Source: Fratercula arctica (taxonomy: Eukaryota; Chordata; Aves; Charadriiformes; Alcidae). From it: a DNA stretch of 64,000 bases. The notes beneath the pieces are model-generated. The model ran no database searches, was not told the origin of the DNA, and saw nothing but the letters and a program-made list of their open reading frames with translations. A program made the position numbers and the translations under genes. How positions within the stretch are numbered: position 1 is the first letter of the stretch; the number at the start of each line of letters is the position of its first letter. The stretch lies in assembly GCA_947846985.1 (NCBI GenBank), contig CANTUZ010000025.1, positions 16,490,100-16,554,099 on the forward strand. The letters are read 5' to 3'. Of the stretch, positions 1 to 10,144 are shown piece after piece.

Positions 1-1160
1 GAGATGAGGAGGGAGGGGTCGCCCTCTATGTCAATGACCAGCTCAAGTGCATGGAGCTCCACTTGAGATGGATGAAGAGCCGACCAAGAGCTTATGGGTC
101 AGGACTAAAGGGAACGCAGGGGCAGGTGATGTTACAGTGGGGATCTGCTAAAGGCCACCTGACCAGGATGATGGTGGATGAGGTCCTCTATAGACAGATA
201 AGGAGCAGCCTCACGTTCACAGGCCCTGGTCCTCATGGGGGACTTCAACCACCCCGATATCTGTTGGAGGGACAACACAGCAGGGCACAAGCAATCCAGG
301 AAGTTCTTGGAATGCGTCGATGACAACTTCCTTCTCCAAGTGGTAGAGGAGCCAAGGAGGAGAGGAGCTGTACTGGACCTTGTCCTAACCAATGAGGAGG
401 GGCAAGTGGGGAATGTCAAGCTTAAGGGTAGCCTTGGCTGCAGTGAGGAGGGGGCGCAGCAGGCTCACTACCCTGGACTTCAGGAGAGCAGACATTGGCC
501 TCTTGAGGGATCTGCTTGGTAGGGTTCCATGGGACAAACCACTAGAGGGAAGAGGGGCCCAAGAAAGCTGGTTAGTATTCAAGGATCACCTCCTCCAAGC
601 TCAGGAGTGATGCCTCCCAACAAAGAAGTCATCAGACAAAAAAGCCAGGAGGCCTGCGTGGATGAACAAGGAGTTCCTGGACAAGCTCAAAAGCAAAAAG
701 GAAGTCTACAGAGGGTGGAAGCAAAGACAGGTAGCCTAGGAGGAATACATAGAAACTATCTGAGCAGCCAGGGACCAGGTTAGGCAAGCTAAAGCCCAGA
801 CAGAATTAAAGCTAGCCAGGGACATCAAGGACATCAAGAAAAACTTCTATAAGTATGTTAGCAATAAAAGGAAGACTAGGGAAGATGTGGGCCCTCTCCG
901 GAAGGAAGCAGGAGACCTGGTCACCCAAGATATAGAGAAGGCTGAGGTACTCAATGACTTTTTTGCCTCGGTCTTCACCAGCAAGGGCTCTAACCACACT
1001 GCCCAAGTCACAGAAGGCAAAGGCAGGGGCTGTGAGAATGAACCGCCCACTGTAGAAGAAGATCAAGTACAAGACCATCTAAGGAACCTGAAGGTACACA
1101 AGTCCCTGGGACCTGATGAAATCCATCCACAGGTCCTGAGGGAACTGGAGGATGAAGTTC
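1..1160 (+). mobile_element. CR1 LINE fragment a (ORF2 endonuclease to early RT)
   Basis: Decayed CR1 retrotransposon in sense orientation. Around 229-260 the translation contains [11 protein letters not shown], the hallmark of the CR1 apurinic-type endonuclease, followed by [10 protein letters not shown] near 376-405. Further on are the linker (GAQESWLVFKDHLLQAQ near 559-609) and the start of the RT region ([13 protein letters not shown] near 1110-1147). Frameshifts separate these blocks, and there is an internal deletion near 440-460 after the LGCS motif. The element is cut at 1160 by an LTR and resumes at 1896. Its 5' end lies outside the window. It is a dead copy. Confidence 0.93.
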
Positions 1161-1895
1161 TGTCCTAGTTTGAGGTAAAACAGAACCAACTTTCTGTTCA
1201 GTAATTTTGCTTCTTAGCTAGGCCTCTTCTAACTCTCTGAAATTAACAGCATGTTGTGTCGAAAATGGTTCATTCTCAGAGTGGTAAGACCAATGTTTAC
1301 AGTTTGTGCCAAGGAATGGTACGCAGAGAGGCTCTTGCTTATACTTATTACTATAACAACCAAGGTCAGCTAACTTTGGTATTTGCCCCGTTGGAGGGTC
1401 GGAAACGGGAAAGCGTAGAGGGGTCCCACCCGCAGGGAGGAGCGGACAGGACAGGTGACCCAAAACACTGACCAACAGGTGTATTCCATCCCATCTGCCC
1501 CATGCTCAGTATAAAAGCTGTGGGATCAAAGGGTCAACTCTCTTCCTTGAATGGCCAACGTTTGAGGAGGACCCTGTCTGTTCATCTGCCTTTGATCCTG
1601 ATCCATGGGTTCCTGACTCCATCTGTGGAATCCAGTTCCCACCCATCGCTGAGTCCAGCCTGGGACTTCCCCAGTGCCTGCTGGTGACATCATCCTGGGA
1701 GCTTAATACGGTTTTGTATATACTGTAACTATCTCATTATTTTCCTTTTTATTTTATTATTAATATTTCATTAAAGTAGTTTGGTTTCTTCTAAACTCAT
1801 AAATCTCTTTCTCTCTCCTCCTCCTCTCTGTGTGCAAGAGGTTGGGGGGGAGCATCTGTTGCCGGCCATTGGCCAATTTGGCCAAAACCACGACA
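1161..1895 (+). mobile_element. Solo LTR inserted in CR1
   Basis: A 735-bp block begins tgtcctagtttgagg and ends aaaaccacgaca, so it has TG...CA ends. It interrupts the CR1 RT in mid-codon. The flanks agttc (1156-1160) and agttg (1896-1900) look like a 5-bp target duplication with one mismatch, as expected for class III (ERVL) elements. Inside are a TATA box (tataaaag, 1510-1517) and an attaaa signal near 1770, giving sense (plus) orientation. No internal retroviral sequence is present, so this is a solo LTR left by LTR-LTR recombination. Confidence 0.8.
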
Positions 1896-2866
1896 AGTTG
1901 CTAAGCTGCTTTCCATTATATTTGAAGTGTCGTGGCAGTCTGGTGAAGTTCCCACAGACTGTAAAGGGGAAACGTAACCCCCATTTTCAAAAAGGGAAAA
2001 AAGGAAGACCCAGGGAACTACAGACCGGTCAGTCTCACCTCTGTGCCTGGCAAGATCATGGAGCAGATCCTCCTGGAATCTCTGCTAAGTCACATGGAAA
2101 ACAAGGAGGTGATCGGTGACAGACAACATGGCTTCACCAAGGGCAAGTCATGCCTGACAAATTTGGTGGCCTTCTATGACGGGACTATAGCGTTGGTGGA
2201 TAAGGGGAGAGCAACAGACATCATCTACCTGGACTTATGCAAAGCATTTGACACTGTCCCGCATGACATCCTGGTCTCTAAATTGGAGAGACACAGATTT
2301 GATGGATGGACCACTCGGTGGATAAGGAACTGACTAGATGGTCGCACTCAAAAGATTACAGTCAATGGCTCAATGTCCAAGTGGAAACCAGTGACGAGTG
2401 GCGTTCCTCAGGGGTCGGTAGTGGGACCAGTGCTGTTTAACATCTTTGTCAGTGACATGGACAGTGGGATTGAGTGCACCCTCAGCAAGTTTGCTGATGA
2501 CACCAAGCTGTGTGGTGCAGTCGACATGCCTGAGGGACAGGATGCCATCCAGAGGGACCTGGACAGGCTTGAGAGGTGGGCCCATGTGAACCTCTTGAGG
2601 TTCAACAAGGCCTAGTGCATGGTCCTGCACGTGGGTTTGGGTAACCCCCAGTATCAATACAGGCTGGGTGGCGAATGGCTTGAGGGCAGCCCTGAGGAGA
2701 AGGACTTGGGGGTGTTGGTTGATGAGAAGCTGGACATGAGCTGGCAGTGTGCCCTGGCAGCCCAGAAAGTCAACTGCATCCTGGGCTGCATCAAAAGAAG
2801 TGTGGCCAGCAGGTCGAGGGAGGTGATTCTGCCCTTCTACTCTGCTCCTGTGAGACTCCACTCTAG
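1896..2866 (+). mobile_element. CR1 LINE fragment b (RT domain)
   Basis: Continuation of fragment a beyond the solo LTR. The RT palm motif FADDTK lies near 2491-2508, preceded by SGVPQGSV near 2395-2425. The C-terminal CR1 blocks follow ([21 protein letters not shown] near 2706-2770 and [14 protein letters not shown] near 2807-2848). The frame is broken by a stop after 2608 and by frameshifts. Similarity ends abruptly around 2866, where ERV-A gag sequence starts, so the usual CR1 3' end and terminal octamer repeats are missing. CR1 copies are normally truncated at the 5' end, so loss of the 3' end points to a later deletion or recombination. Confidence 0.92.
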
Positions 2867-2869
2867 AGA

Positions 2870-3510
2870 GCGAGGTGAGCCATTGGCTATTAAAACTGCT
2901 GGGTTATCCGGGCTAGCTGAATCAGTACAAAAGGCTGCCTGTATACAAGCCATGTATGAGTGTGGTGCGCAGGGCATTCCCCTTGCCACTCCAGTGGATC
3001 CGGTGCACCTTAAACCATTGATTAGAGGTCTCCCTGATGCTGTGAAAATGTAAAGGAAACCTAAAGGAAAAGATTTCACAGGCAATTGACCATAATACTC
3101 GCAACCCCCATCAGCGATGGCAGCCCATTTTAACTTGGGGGGAACTATTACAAGAAATAGTGATTTATGGCAGAGACATGGGTTGGTTAGAGGAAGGTTC
3201 AAACACACAGCACCGGGTCCAGTAGGCATGGTTTTTCAGGCATAATAATCCCTGCCCTCCTTGACAAACCAATTCTTGTTTTGACCCTCAGCATAATGAA
3301 TTGTGGAGAAAGGCGTTAGCATTAGGAATACCCCAATCAATGTTACATGGACAGTCCACAGAGAATATTCATATAATGGTAAACTTGGTGGAACAGCCTA
3401 TTAACAAAGCTACAGAATGTACTGATGCTGTTAAAACACAGAAAGATAAACCCTCTGCTCCTGCAAATCCTTTCTCAGACTTAAGGAAGGATTTGATTGA
3501 TCTAAAAATC
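2870..3510 (+). pseudogene. ERV-A gag relic
   Basis: Remnant of a retroviral gag C-terminal half. The best block is near 2890-3053 (KAACIQAMYECG, then LIRGLPDAV). The same block recurs in the ERNI-like ERV near 32950-33080 (KAACLQAMYD, LIRGLPDCL), which identifies it as gag of the same class III group. After 3053 the frame is lost to stops; another open piece lies at 3301-3513. The start is fused to CR1. LTR, PBS and the gag N-terminus of ERV-A are absent here. Confidence 0.7.
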
Positions 3511-3547
3511 TAGAAAGCATGGGGGTATTTTAGGCCAACCCACCCAC

Positions 3548-4432
3548 GTGATATCCAACCTAGAATGGCCTAACCATTTAAGTGATCCACATATTATTTT
3601 AGCTACAGGCCCCAGACGAATACCTGTAAATTTTCTAATTGATACTGGAGCTCAAATAAGTGTTATCACTGAAAAAACAGCAAAAAGGATAGGATTATTC
3701 CCCACCCAGAAGAAGATAAATGTAATAGGATTGACCAGAGTCCCTGAAATCAGACCAATTGGTACATTGTGTGTCTGGCTTCTAGGAGAAAACCAAATGA
3801 CTAAGATAAAAGTAGTCATCAGTCCTTATCATAATAACATTTTGGGATTTGATGTATTAGCAAATAAAGTCTGGAGATTGCCAGACGGCACGGTGTGGAA
3901 CTTTGGAGCCCCACCATGTGAGTTCCAGTTATTGGAGACTGCCATTAGACTGCCTCCTTCTCGGGTAACAAATATTAATCAATATCCTTTACCAGCCGCA
4001 GCCAAAATGGGGATCAGGGAAGTAATTCAATACCTGGAAGCCCGTGATATTATAATCAGGACACACTCACCCTATAATTCTCCAGTATGGCCAGTATGTA
4101 AATTAGATGGTAGATGGTGACTCACAATTGAATACAGGAGGCTTAATAGCAATGTAATGCCCCTTACGGCTGCTGTTGTAACATTGCTGACCTGGTCACC
4201 CAGATTTAAGCAAACCATCACACATGGATGTGCATATTAGATGTTAAGGATATGTTTTTTATGATTCCTCTTCAGGATGAAGATAAACCTCAATTTGCAT
4301 TCACATGGGAGGGAGTGCAATATACCTTTAATCGGCTCCCACAAGGATACAAATATTCTCCCACTATTGCCCATAATGCACTAGCAAAAATATTGAAGGA
4401 GATAAAGGTACCAGATGATGTGAGCATGTACC
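3548..4432 (+). pseudogene. ERV-A protease and N-terminal reverse transcriptase (pol 5' part)
   Basis: Open from 3548 to a stop at 4118-4120. It encodes a retroviral aspartic protease with LIDTGAQISVIT (near 3638-3673) and the later LPDGTVWNF, followed by the RT entry motif HSPYNSPVWPV. After the stop and a frameshift, RT continues at 4228-4432 with LDVKDMFFMIPLQ, FAFTWEG and LPQGYKYSPT. The order PR-RT and these motifs match ERVL-type (class III) pol. The RT is cut just before its catalytic aspartates by insertion of ERV-B at 4433; the rest of pol resumes at 11938. Nonfunctional. Confidence 0.88.
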
Positions 4433-4790
4433 TGTCCTGGTTCCAGCAGGGATAGGGTTAATTCTCCCCAAGACACAGGTATTCCATGCCATGTGAGCCA
4501 TGTCCACCCTGAGCTGCTGGGGGAGGGGGCAGGAAGTCGCCGCTTGGAGCAGGCTGGGGCATCCCAGGTCTGGTCGGTGAGTGGCAGGGAGGGGCGCTTC
4601 CGTAATCGTGTTTGTATATTCCTCTATCTGTGTTATTGTTGTTGTTTTTCTTGTTCCCTCTGCCGTTCTGTTAAACTGCCTTTGTCTCAACCCAAGAGTT
4701 TTGCCTTTTTCTTTTGATTCGTCCCGTATTGGGAAGACCCGAGCGAGCGGCACGTGGTTCTTTGTTGCCGTCTGAGGCCAAACCACGACA
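4433..4790 (+). mobile_element. ERV-B 5' LTR
   Basis: 358 bp, beginning tgtcctggttccagc and ending aaaccacgaca. It is followed eight bases later by the primer binding site, which fixes it as a 5' LTR. It pairs with the LTR at 11580-11937: same length, and both have the ctccccaagacacagg segment that the middle LTR lacks. Confidence 0.93.
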
Positions 4791-4798
4791 GTCCTTTT

Positions 4799-4816
4799 TG
4801 GCGCCCAACACGGGGC
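4799..4816 (+). promoter_or_regulatory. ERV-B primer binding site (tRNA-Lys-like)
   Basis: tggcgcccaacacggggc follows the 5' LTR after an 8-base gap. It resembles the PBS complementary to tRNA-Lys(1,2), with a ca in place of the expected gt. Class III ERVs of the L type usually use tRNA-Leu, so a lysine-type primer is unusual for this group. Confidence 0.75.
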
Positions 4817-4912
4817 TCGAAGGGTTGAGATAACAACAGAATCCAACTAGAGCTTGAAAAAACAAATTTGCTGTATGCATTTATTTTATTAGGTAAATAG
4901 TCGCTGGTCACC

Positions 4913-5332
4913 ATGTTGCTTGGTTTGTTCTCATGGCTGTGTTATGTAAATTTCTATATGGCTTATCTACTCCCTGCGATCATATTTGTTACTTCTGGGA
5001 GGGGGATGAGGATTATCATTTTACTGTCCTGTGCAATATCAGCTTATGATATGATAACATCACTTGTTAGACGGTTACTTTGGGGCGTTTCTGTGGTATT
5101 GCTGTCCTGTCCGTACATTGGGCACCACCTCTCAGAATTCATTAATAATTACACCCAGTCTATGGGGGAAACAGGGGGAGACACTTTCCCCAGCTCTTTT
5201 GCCTCCCTTTTCTCCTTCGGGTCAGGTATGACAGCTTTTGAGAATTTTGAATATCCTTGGGATGCTCAGACCAGCCTGGTCCTAGTGTTATGTGTGCTGA
5301 ATATGTTCCAGGTCTCGTTTAGGGTTAAATGA
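4913..5332 (+). CDS. Pre-gag ORF: predicted small multi-pass membrane protein (139 aa), unknown function
   Basis: An uninterrupted 139-codon frame lies in the leader between the PBS and gag, with its ATG in a fair context (tcaccATGt). I do not recognise the family. The product is strongly hydrophobic: a long segment at residues about 2-27 (starts LLGLFSWLCYV), a second at about 33-48, a third at about 55-68 (LLWGVSVVLLSCPY), then a polar loop with a possible N-glycosylation site (NYT) and a last segment at about 119-135 (TSLVLVLCVLNMF). It ends 60 bases before the gag ATG. The leader of a spliced or full-length viral RNA would carry it. It could be chance ORF in U-rich leader; intactness in an element whose pol has stops argues mildly against that. 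Confidence 0.45.
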   Translation: MLLGLFSWLCYVNFYMAYLLPAIIFVTSGRGMRIIILLSCAISAYDMITSLVRRLLWGVSVVLLSCPYIGHHLSEFINNYTQSMGETGGDTFPSSFASLFSFGSGMTAFENFEYPWDAQTSLVLVLCVLNMFQVSFRVK

Positions 5333-5392
5333 CTATTTAAGACTACCACCCAGAGATCTGCTCCGAGGCTGGATAGTCAGGGGTGGCATGGC

Positions 5393-6958
5393 ATGTGGGA
5401 GAACATGGGCAGGTACTTAGAGAACTTCTCACCTCCAATGGTCTGGGACTTCACCCCTGAACAATTACAAGACCCTGATAGAGTAGTAGAATATCTGAAG
5501 GGAAAATGCTGTGGCTATTCCAGAGAGGCACAACTCACCGCACTGTGCTGGGCCCTGGCTAGTGTCTACCAGGCACTGCTCAGTGCTATGCAGCACCCTC
5601 AGAAGAAAGAGACAGAGACCAGACTAGCAGGCGCTGCGGCCCCTGCGGCAGGCGCTGCGGCCCCTGTGGCAAGTGCTGCTGCGACGGGCACTGCGGCTAC
5701 TGCGACCCCTGCGACGGGCACTGCGGCTACTGCGACCCCTGCGACAGGCACTGCGGCTACTGCGACCCCTGCGACAGACACTGCGGCTACTGCAACCCCG
5801 GTGACAGACACTGCAGCTACTCCAACCCCGGTGACAGCCACTGCTGCTGAACCAGGGAACCAATCCGTGCCAGTATCCGTTGCTCCCATACAGAAGAAGA
5901 AGTACACAAAGAAATCAGTTCGCATAGTAAGAGATGACGATGAACCAGGGCCATCACAAGGACAGGAGGAAGAGGCAGAACCAGAGATAATTACCCGATC
6001 CCTATCCCTGAGTGAGCTGCGGGATATGCGAAAAGATTTTAGCCGACTTTCAGGCGAGCACATTGTCACCTGGCTGCTTCAGTGTTGGGATAAAGGGGCC
6101 AGTAGCCTGGAATTAGAGGGTAGGGAAGCCAGGCAGTTGGGATCCCTGTCTAGGGAAGGTGGCATTGACAAGGCAATTGGAAAGAAGACCCAAGCCCTCA
6201 GCCTCTGGAAAAGACTCCTGTCAGGCGTGAGGGAGAGGTACCCCTTCAGTGAAGATGTTGTATGTCACCCAAGCAAGTGGACCACCATGGAAAGAGGTAT
6301 CCAGTACCTGAGAGAATTAGCCGTGCGGGAGATGATTTATTATGACTTGGACAACACAGACTTGCCCACGGACCCTGATGAAGTGCACTGCACAAGGCCC
6401 ATGTGGTGGAAGTTTGTACGGAGTGCACCATCGTCATATGCCAACTCACTGGCAGTAATGGAATGGAAAGGTGAAGAAGGACCAACGGTGGATGAGGTGG
6501 CTGTCCGGCTCCGGCGATATGAAGAAAGCCTCTCTTCCCCCCTTGTCTCAGCTGTGGAGAAACTGTCCAGGAAGGTCCAGCAACTTGAAGAGAATATGTC
6601 CTACTCCCCACCTGTACGGGCCAGCATCTCAGCTATTAGAAGCAGACATTTCCCCACTCAAGAGAGAGAGTACAAAGGGTACACACCACGAGGCACCCTG
6701 TGGTTCTACCTGCGAGACCATGGAGAGGACATGAGGAAGTGGGATGGACAACCTACTTGGATCCTGCGGGCACGGGTACAGGAGTTCCAAGGAAGGACAA
6801 CCACAAAAGGAGATCCCTCCAGGAAAAGTGCCGCCCCAGTTTCCAGTGGGCAGTTCCCCAGACAGAGCAGAAGGCCTGATCTTGCTTCTGATCCTCTTGA
6901 AGGAACCTCCAAGTCCTTTCTGCAAGAAGTGAGTACCGGATACCATGACCAGTATTAG
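5393..6958 (+). CDS. ERV-B Gag polyprotein (521 aa, intact frame)
   Basis: Structural precursor of an endogenous retrovirus. The frame is open for 521 codons. The N-terminal region (MWENMGRYLENFSPP) is followed at residues about 80-152 by an Ala/Thr/Pro low-complexity tract encoded by 30-bp tandem repeats, a basic patch (KKKYTKKS) and a capsid-like helical region. SELRDMRKDFSRLSGEHIV and LLQCWDKGASS in that region have counterparts in ERV-C gag (LREFLEIYQQKSGEGILAQ and ILRAWDSGAAS), which supports the assignment as gag. A coiled-coil-like stretch (VEKLSRKVQQLEEN) lies near residue 390. I see no CCHC zinc knuckle. The frame ends in TAG at 6956-6958 and pol continues in the same frame. An out-of-frame ATG lies just upstream of the chosen start. 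Confidence 0.85.
   Translation: MWENMGRYLENFSPPMVWDFTPEQLQDPDRVVEYLKGKCCGYSREAQLTALCWALASVYQALLSAMQHPQKKETETRLAGAAAPAAGAAAPVASAAATGTAATATPATGTAATATPATGTAATATPATDTAATATPVTDTAATPTPVTATAAEPGNQSVPVSVAPIQKKKYTKKSVRIVRDDDEPGPSQGQEEEAEPEIITRSLSLSELRDMRKDFSRLSGEHIVTWLLQCWDKGASSLELEGREARQLGSLSREGGIDKAIGKKTQALSLWKRLLSGVRERYPFSEDVVCHPSKWTTMERGIQYLRELAVREMIYYDLDNTDLPTDPDEVHCTRPMWWKFVRSAPSSYANSLAVMEWKGEEGPTVDEVAVRLRRYEESLSSPLVSAVEKLSRKVQQLEENMSYSPPVRASISAIRSRHFPTQEREYKGYTPRGTLWFYLRDHGEDMRKWDGQPTWILRARVQEFQGRTTTKGDPSRKSAAPVSSGQFPRQSRRPDLASDPLEGTSKSFLQEVSTGYHDQY
5681..5850 (+). repeat. 30-bp minisatellite inside ERV-B gag
   Basis: Five full 30-bp units plus a 20-bp partial unit, each like gcgacgggcactgcggctac followed by tgcgacccct. 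They translate to ten-residue Thr/Ala/Pro repeats (TGTAATATPA). Later units drift (acagacac, accccggtg). A related shorter repeat (gcaggcgctgcggcccct) precedes it at about 5628-5665. All units are in frame, so array length varies the protein without breaking it. Confidence 0.9.
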
Positions 6959-9900
6959 AGGGGCCCTGCCTGCAGCCAGGTGGCGGAAAGGGACAACCGG
7001 GTTTATTGGACAGTGTGGACTCGATGGCCTGGCACATCAGACCCACAGGAGTATAAGGCTCTAGTGGACACAGGAGCACAGTGCACTCTGATACCATCAA
7101 GCTATAGAGGGGCAGAACCCATTTGTATTTCTGGGGTCACAGGGGGATCCCAAGAGTTGACCGTATTGGAGGCTGAAGTGAGCCTAACTGGGAATGAGTG
7201 GCAAAAGCATCCCATTGTGACTGGCCCAGATGCTCCATGCATCCTTGGTATAGATTACCTCAGGAGAGGGTATTTTAAGGACCCAAAGGGGTATCGGTGG
7301 GCCTTTGGCATAGCTGCCTTGGAGGCGGAGGAAGTTAAACAGTTGTCCACCTTGCCTGGTCTCTCGGAGGATTCTTCTGTTGTGGGGTTGTTGAGGGTCG
7401 AAGAACAGCAGGTGCCGATTGCTACCACAACGGTGCATCGGCGGCAATATTGCACTAACCGAGACTCTCTGATTCCCATCCATAAGCTGATTCGTCAACT
7501 AGAGGTTCAAGGAGTGATCAGTAAGTCTCGCTCGCCTTTTAACAGTCCTATATGGCCGGTGCGAAAATCCAATGGAGAGTGGAGGCTAACTGTAGACTAT
7601 CGTGGCCTGAATGAAGTCACGCCACCGCTGAGCGCTGCTGTGCCGGACATGCTAGAACTCCAGTAGGAACTGGAGTCTAAGGCAGCCAAGTGGTATGCCA
7701 CGATTGATATAGCGAATGCATTTTTCTCAATCCCTTTGGCAGCAGAGTGCAGGCCACAGTTTGCTTTCACTTGGAGAGGCATCCAGTACACCTGGAATCG
7801 ACTGCCCCAGGGGTGGAAACACAGCCCCACCATTTGCCATGGACTGATCCAGACTGCACTGGAACAGGGTGAAGCTCCAGAACATCTGCAGTACATTGAT
7901 GACATCATTGTATGGGGAAACACAGCTGAAGAAGTTTTTGAGAAAGGGGATAAAATAGTCCGAATCCTTCTGAAAGCTGGTTTTGCCATAAAACGAAGTA
8001 AGGTCAAGGGACCTGCACAGGAGATCCAGTTCTTGGGAATAAAATGGCAAGATGGACGCCGCCAGATCCCAATGGATGTGATCAACAAAATAGCAGCTAT
8101 GTCTCCACCAACTAGCAAAAAGGAAACACAAGCTTTCTTAGGCATTGTGGGTTTTTGGAGGATGCATATCCCAGATTACAGTCTGATTGTAAGCCCTCTG
8201 TATCAAGTAACCCGGAAGAAGAATGATTTTAAATGGGGTCCTGAGCAACGACAAGCTTTTGAACAAATCAAACAGGAAATAGTCCATGCAGTGGCCCTGG
8301 GGCCAGTCCGGGCAGGACAAGATGTGAAAAATGTGCTCTACACCGCAGCTGGGGAGAATGGCCCTACCTGGAGCCTCTGGCAGAAGGCACCAGGGGAGAC
8401 CCGAGGTCGACCCCTAGGGTTTTGGAGTCGGGGATACAGAGGATCCGAAGCGCGCTACACTCCAACAGAAAAGGAGATATTGGCAGCATATGAAGGGGTT
8501 CGAGCTGCTTCGGAGGTGGTTGGTACAGAAGCACAGCTCCTCTTAGCACCTCAACTGCCGGTGCTGGGTTGGATGTTCAAAGAAAGGGTCCCCACCACAC
8601 ATCATGCAACTGATGCTACATGGAGTAAGTGGATTGCACTGATCACACAGTGAACTCGAATGGGAAACCCCAGTCGCCCAGGAATTCTGGAAGTGATCAT
8701 GGACTGGCCAGAAGGCAAGGATTTTGGAATGTCACCAGAGGAGGAGGTGACGCGTGCGGAAGAGGCCCCACCATATAATAAACTGCCAGAAAATGAGAAG
8801 CAATATGCCCTGTTCACTGATGGGTCCTGCCGGATTGTGGGAAAGCATCGAAAGTGGAAGGCTGCTGTGTGGAGTCCTACACGACAAGTTGCAGAAGCCA
8901 ATGAAGGACAAGGTGAATCGAGCCAGTTTGCAGAGGTGAAAGCCATTCAGCTGGCTTTGGACATCGCTGAGCGAGAAAGATGGCCAGTACTTTATCTCTC
9001 CACTGACTCATGGATGGTGGCAAATGCTCTGTGGGGATGGTTACAGCAGTGGAAGCAGGGCAACTGGCAGCGCAGAGGCAAACCCATCTGGGCTGCTGAA
9101 CTATGGCAAGATATTGCTGCCCGGATAGAGAATCTGGTTGTGAAAGTACGCCACGTAGGTGCCCACGTACCGAAGAATCGGGCCACGGAGGAACATCAGA
9201 ACAACCAGCAGGTGGATCGGGCTGCCAGGATTGAAGTGGCTCAAGTGGATCTGGATTGGCAACGTAAGGGTGAACTATTCATAGCTCGGTGGGCCCATGA
9301 GACCTCAGGCCACCAAGGAAGAGATGCGACATATAGATGGGCTCGTGACCGAGGGGTGGACTTGACCATGGACACGATTGCACAGGTCATCCATGAATGT
9401 GAGACATGCGCTGCAATCAAGCAAGCCAAGCGTTTGAAGCCTCTTTGGTATGGAGGACGATGGTTGAAATATAAATATGGGGAGGCCTGGCAGATTGATT
9501 ATATCACACTGCCACGAACCCGTCAAGGCAAGCGCTATGTGCTCACAATGGTGGAAGCAACCACTGGATGGCTGGAAACATACCCTGTGCCCCATGCCAC
9601 TGCCCGGAATACTATCCTGGGCCTTGAAAAGCAAGTCCTGTGGCGACATGGTACCCCAGAGAGAATTGAGTCGGACAATGGGACTCATTTCCGAAACAGC
9701 CTCATAGACACCTGGGCCAAAGAGCATGGTATTGAGTGGGTATATCACATCCCCTATCATGCACCAGCCTCTGGGAAGATAGAACGGTACAATGGACTGT
9801 TAAAAACTACACTGAGAGCAATGGGTGGTGGGACCTTAAAACATTGGGATGCACATTTAGCAAAGGCTACCTGGCTAGTTAACACCAGGGGATCTACCAA

Positions 9901-10144
9901 TTGGGCTGGCCCTGCCCAGTCAAAACTTCCACGTACTGTGGAAGGGGATAAGGTCCCCGTAGTGCACATGAAGAATATGTTAGGGAAGACAGTCTGGGTT
10001 AGTCCTGCCTCAGGCAAAGGCAAACCCATCCGTGGGATTGCTTTTGCCCAAGGACCTGGGTGCACTTGGTGGGTAATGCGGCAGGATGGGGAAGTCCGAT
10101 GTGTACCTCATGGGGACTTGATTTTGGGGGAGAATAGCCAATGA
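6959..10144 (+). pseudogene. ERV-B Pro-Pol (protease, RT, RNase H, integrase) with two nonsense codons
   Basis: One continuous frame, the same frame as gag, of about 1,060 codons. Protease: LVDTGAQCTLIP near 7064. RT: FNSPIWPVRKSNGEWRL near 7538, LPQGWKHSPT near 7802, catalytic YIDD near 7894-7905, FLGIKW near 8032. RNase H: ALFTDGSCR near 8808 and LSTDSW near 8996. Integrase: zinc region with HETSGH near 9297 and CETCAA near 9400, then the core with IDYITL near 9496, ESDNGTHF near 9670 and SGKIERYNG near 9772 (D,D,E). In-frame stops sit at 7664-7666 (TAG, in RT) and 8651-8653 (TGA, before RNase H). The second falls where two related copies here (ERV-E, ERV-G) have a glycine-like codon or a shifted context. 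No frameshift is seen, so decay is slight. Confidence 0.92.

Noticed and set aside
1502..1687. 61-codon ORF in the solo LTR as a gene
   Set aside because: Lies across the LTR transcription start region and has no conserved motif.
4364..4914. Antisense ORFs of up to 160 codons across the ERV-B LTR and again at 11457-11933
   Set aside because: They are mirror frames of the LTR, recur wherever the LTR recurs, and contain no recognisable domain.
5599..6069. 156-codon antisense ORF with Ala/Val repeats
   Set aside because: It is the complement of the 30-bp repeat array in gag; the repeat keeps several frames open.
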